Shown one piece after another: positions 5,388 to 7,129 of a stretch of 7,129 nt of DNA. The stretch lies in assembly GCA_900546895.1 (NCBI GenBank), contig UREO01000156.1, forward strand, positions 1 to 7,129, read 5' to 3'. Numbering within the stretch: the first letter of the stretch is position 1; each line of letters begins with the position of its first letter. Below the pieces are notes generated by a model. It worked only from the letters and a program-made list of their open reading frames with translations, ran no database searches and was not told the DNA's origin. Made by a program: the position numbers and the translations under genes. The DNA is from an uncultured Oscillospiraceae bacterium. Lineage in GTDB: Bacteria; Bacillota; Clostridia; Oscillospirales; Acutalibacteraceae.

Positions 5388-7051
5388 TCAATGGAAACAA
5401 TAAAATAATATACTGGCTGGCCGCCGTTGACGAGCGTAACCTCGGTTTCGTTGCCGACTTTGGCTTTAATTCGGTTATAAGCTTCGTTTGCCTGTTCCTC
5501 CGTAACGTCCGCCCCGTAAATAACAGTGATGAACGAAGTTCCGCGGGTAATCATGGAGCGCGTCAGTTTGCTGCAAGTATGGACAATATCCTTTTCGATC
5601 AGTTCCAGCTTGCCATTGTTCAGACCCAGAATGTCGCCCGCCTTGATTTTGTGGCCGCCGAATTCGGAGTCGCGCGCGGCGAAGGTGACGGAAGCGGTCG
5701 AGACGTTGGATGCGGCCTCCATCATCGAGACGGTATTTACTTCCGTGCTTGCGTCCGGATCGTAGGCGAGCATGGCGGAAAGACCCTGCGGGATCGTGCG
5801 GGTGGGCAGCACGATTACCTTGCGGTCGTTCACAAGCGGAATGGTCTGTTCGGCCGCCATAATAATGTTCTTGTTGTTCGGCAGGATCAGAACGGTTTTT
5901 GCGGGAGTCGCCAGAATCGCGGCGAGAAGGTCGTTTGTACTGGGATTCATGGTTTGCCCGCCGCTGACAACGTGTGTACAGCCCAGGTCGGTGAAAAGGG
6001 TTTTCAGGCCTTCTCCGGCGGCAACGGAAACAAACCCGACCTCATCGACGGGCTCCGCAGGTTCCAGGGAAGCCACGGCTTTTGCCTTGGCCTCTTCATT
6101 TGCCTCTGCGGCCTTGCGGTGCTGTTCCTTCATATTTTCTATTTTTACGGTCAGCAGCTGGCCGAATACCAGAGCCGCCTGCAGCGCGTTGCCCGGTTCT
6201 TCCGTATGCACATGCACCTTGATAATGTCGTCGTCGTCCACCAGAACCACGCTGTCGCCGATGCTTTCCAGGTAGCCGCGAAGCTCCTGCGGGTCTTTCT
6301 TGCATTCAAGGTCGCGTCCCACGATAAATTCGGTGCAATAGGTAAAGTTGATGACCTGATCGAATTCCGCGGCGGCGTTTCTGAAAAAGTCGGTTTCAGC
6401 CGTCTGCTCCTCTGAGGAGTCCGCCTCATTCAGAATGATGGTACCGTCCTTAAATACGCTTAACATTCCGTCCAAAATATAACAGAGTCCTCTTCCCCCG
6501 GCATCGATTACTCCCGCCTTTTTCAGTACGGGCAGCAGCTCCGGTGTTTTTTCCAGCGCTTCGGCAGCGCCCTTGCAAATCGCGCTCCATACATAAACCA
6601 CGTCGTCGTCAATGGCTGCCGCCGCTTTGCCCTTTTCGCCGGCAATGCGGGAAACGGTCAGAATGGTTCCTTCCGTCGGCTTCATCACGGCCTTATACGC
6701 GGCCTCCACGCCAACCCCCAAAGCGTTGGCCAGATCGGTGCCGCTGACTTCTTCCATTCCCTCAATCCCCTTGGAGAACCCGCGGAACAGAATGGAGAGG
6801 ATGACCCCGGAGTTGCCCCTTGCGCCGTGAAGCATGGCGGAAGCTGCGGTGCGCGCGACTTCGCCTGCGTGGCTGTTGGTGTTTTTTGAGAGCTCGCGGG
6901 AAGCGGAGCTCATCGTCATGGACATGTTGGTTCCCGTATCTCCGTCGGGAACAGGGAAGATGTTCAACTCATCGACCGATGTTTTATGTTTTACAATATT
7001 GTTAGCGCCTGATATTATAGCGTTTCTCAGGTCAATTCCATTTATCACCAT
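5384..7051 (-). CDS. fakA: Fatty acid kinase catalytic subunit FakA (DAK2 domain fusion protein, YloV family)
   Basis: FakA is the ATP-binding subunit of fatty acid kinase. With a FakB (DegV-like) fatty-acid carrier it makes acyl-phosphate for phospholipid synthesis via PlsX/PlsY. The 555-residue length is typical. Residues about 8-200 form the DhaL/DAK2 nucleotide-binding domain, with PVPDGDTGTNMSMT at 33-46 (Asp36 and Asp38 as metal ligands), HGARGNSGVILS at 75-86 and DAGGRGLCYILDG at 183-195. The middle domain carries YCTEF at 238-242 and KVHVHTEEPG at 278-287; in characterised FakA a His of this segment is needed for function with FakB. An Ala/Glu/Lys-rich linker (about 306-335) leads to the C-terminal domain, with GGQTMNPST at 364-372, LPNNKNI at 390-396 and a YYFIVSIE end. 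The ATG follows AGGGAG (7058-7063) by 6 nt. No fakB is in the window; its genes are often elsewhere. The order fakA then recG is a conserved Firmicute arrangement; in Bacillus subtilis yloV lies near recG, fapR and plsX. Confidence 0.96.
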   Translation of the reverse strand: MVINGIDLRNAIISGANNIVKHKTSVDELNIFPVPDGDTGTNMSMTMSSASRELSKNTNSHAGEVARTAASAMLHGARGNSGVILSILFRGFSKGIEGMEEVSGTDLANALGVGVEAAYKAVMKPTEGTILTVSRIAGEKGKAAAAIDDDVVYVWSAICKGAAEALEKTPELLPVLKKAGVIDAGGRGLCYILDGMLSVFKDGTIILNEADSSEEQTAETDFFRNAAAEFDQVINFTYCTEFIVGRDLECKKDPQELRGYLESIGDSVVLVDDDDIIKVHVHTEEPGNALQAALVFGQLLTVKIENMKEQHRKAAEANEEAKAKAVASLEPAEPVDEVGFVSVAAGEGLKTLFTDLGCTHVVSGGQTMNPSTNDLLAAILATPAKTVLILPNNKNIIMAAEQTIPLVNDRKVIVLPTRTIPQGLSAMLAYDPDASTEVNTVSMMEAASNVSTASVTFAARDSEFGGHKIKAGDILGLNNGKLELIEKDIVHTCSKLTRSMITRGTSFITVIYGADVTEEQANEAYNRIKAKVGNETEVTLVNGGQPVYYFIVSIE

Positions 7052-7102
7052 TCAGCACTCCCTAAATTTCACTTATTGCATTACCTTATTTTTCATTCTA
7101 AT

Positions 7103-7111
7103 ATTATATCA
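7103..7111 (-). promoter_or_regulatory. Extended -10 promoter candidate for fakA-recG
   Basis: The minus strand reads TGATATAAT, a perfect -10 TATAAT preceded by the TGn extension. A -35 at 17-nt spacing would straddle the window edge; its last four bases, GAAT, are visible at 7126-7129. Transcription would start near 7096, giving a leader of about 45 nt before the fakA ATG. A promoter so close to fakA suggests it can be transcribed separately from whatever lies upstream, which in many Firmicutes is an Asp23/Gls24 family gene. Confidence 0.6.
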
Positions 7112-7129
7112 TAGTGCACAGGCAGATTC

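Noticed and set aside
5579..6415. 278-codon plus-strand open frame antisense to fakA
   Set aside because: It is entirely inside a convincing fakA gene, with no recognisable domain and no ribosome binding site of note; treated as a shadow.

Overview
The window reads as chromosomal core sequence from a mid-GC Firmicute, most likely class Clostridia (an Oscillospiraceae/Ruminococcaceae-like relative). This rests on the fakA-recG pair, the small sigma factor paired with a DUF4367-like membrane protein, strong AGGAGG-type ribosome binding sites, and GTG and TTG starts. No taxon can be proven from the sequence alone. There is no sign of an insertion sequence, CRISPR array, tRNA or rRNA.

Layout from left to right: (1) 1-933, minus: a secreted D-alanyl-D-alanine carboxypeptidase whose 3' end lies outside the window. 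(2) 934-1087: a divergent intergenic region with an extended -10 promoter candidate for the carboxypeptidase. (3) 1088-1777, plus: a calcineurin-like metallophosphoesterase with a GTG start, in which two expected metal ligands are changed. (4) 1786-1828: a long hairpin that ends both this gene and the convergent unit. (5) 1853-3225, minus: a two-gene unit of a sigma-70 family (ECF-like) factor followed by a one-pass membrane protein with the layout of an anti-sigma factor, joined by a TAATG overlap. (6) 3316-3355: a terminator that closes the upstream recG transcript. (7) 3360-7051, minus: fakA (yloV) then recG, joined by an ATGA overlap, with an extended -10 promoter upstream of fakA at the right edge.

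Functionally there are three separate units. fakA-recG is a conserved Firmicute neighbourhood: FakA phosphorylates exogenous fatty acids carried by FakB, and RecG remodels stalled forks and branched DNA. Their linkage is by position, not a shared pathway. The sigma/anti-sigma pair is probably a self-contained envelope-signal regulator. Its regulon cannot be read here, although the nearby carboxypeptidase is the type of gene such factors often control. The metallophosphoesterase stands alone.

Most of the window is ordinary. The points worth a second look are the paired loss of site-2 metal ligands in the phosphoesterase, the unusual start region of the sigma gene (TTG start, overlapping ATG-TAA, and a 12-bp palindrome upstream), and the repeated motif in the outer domain of the anti-sigma candidate.
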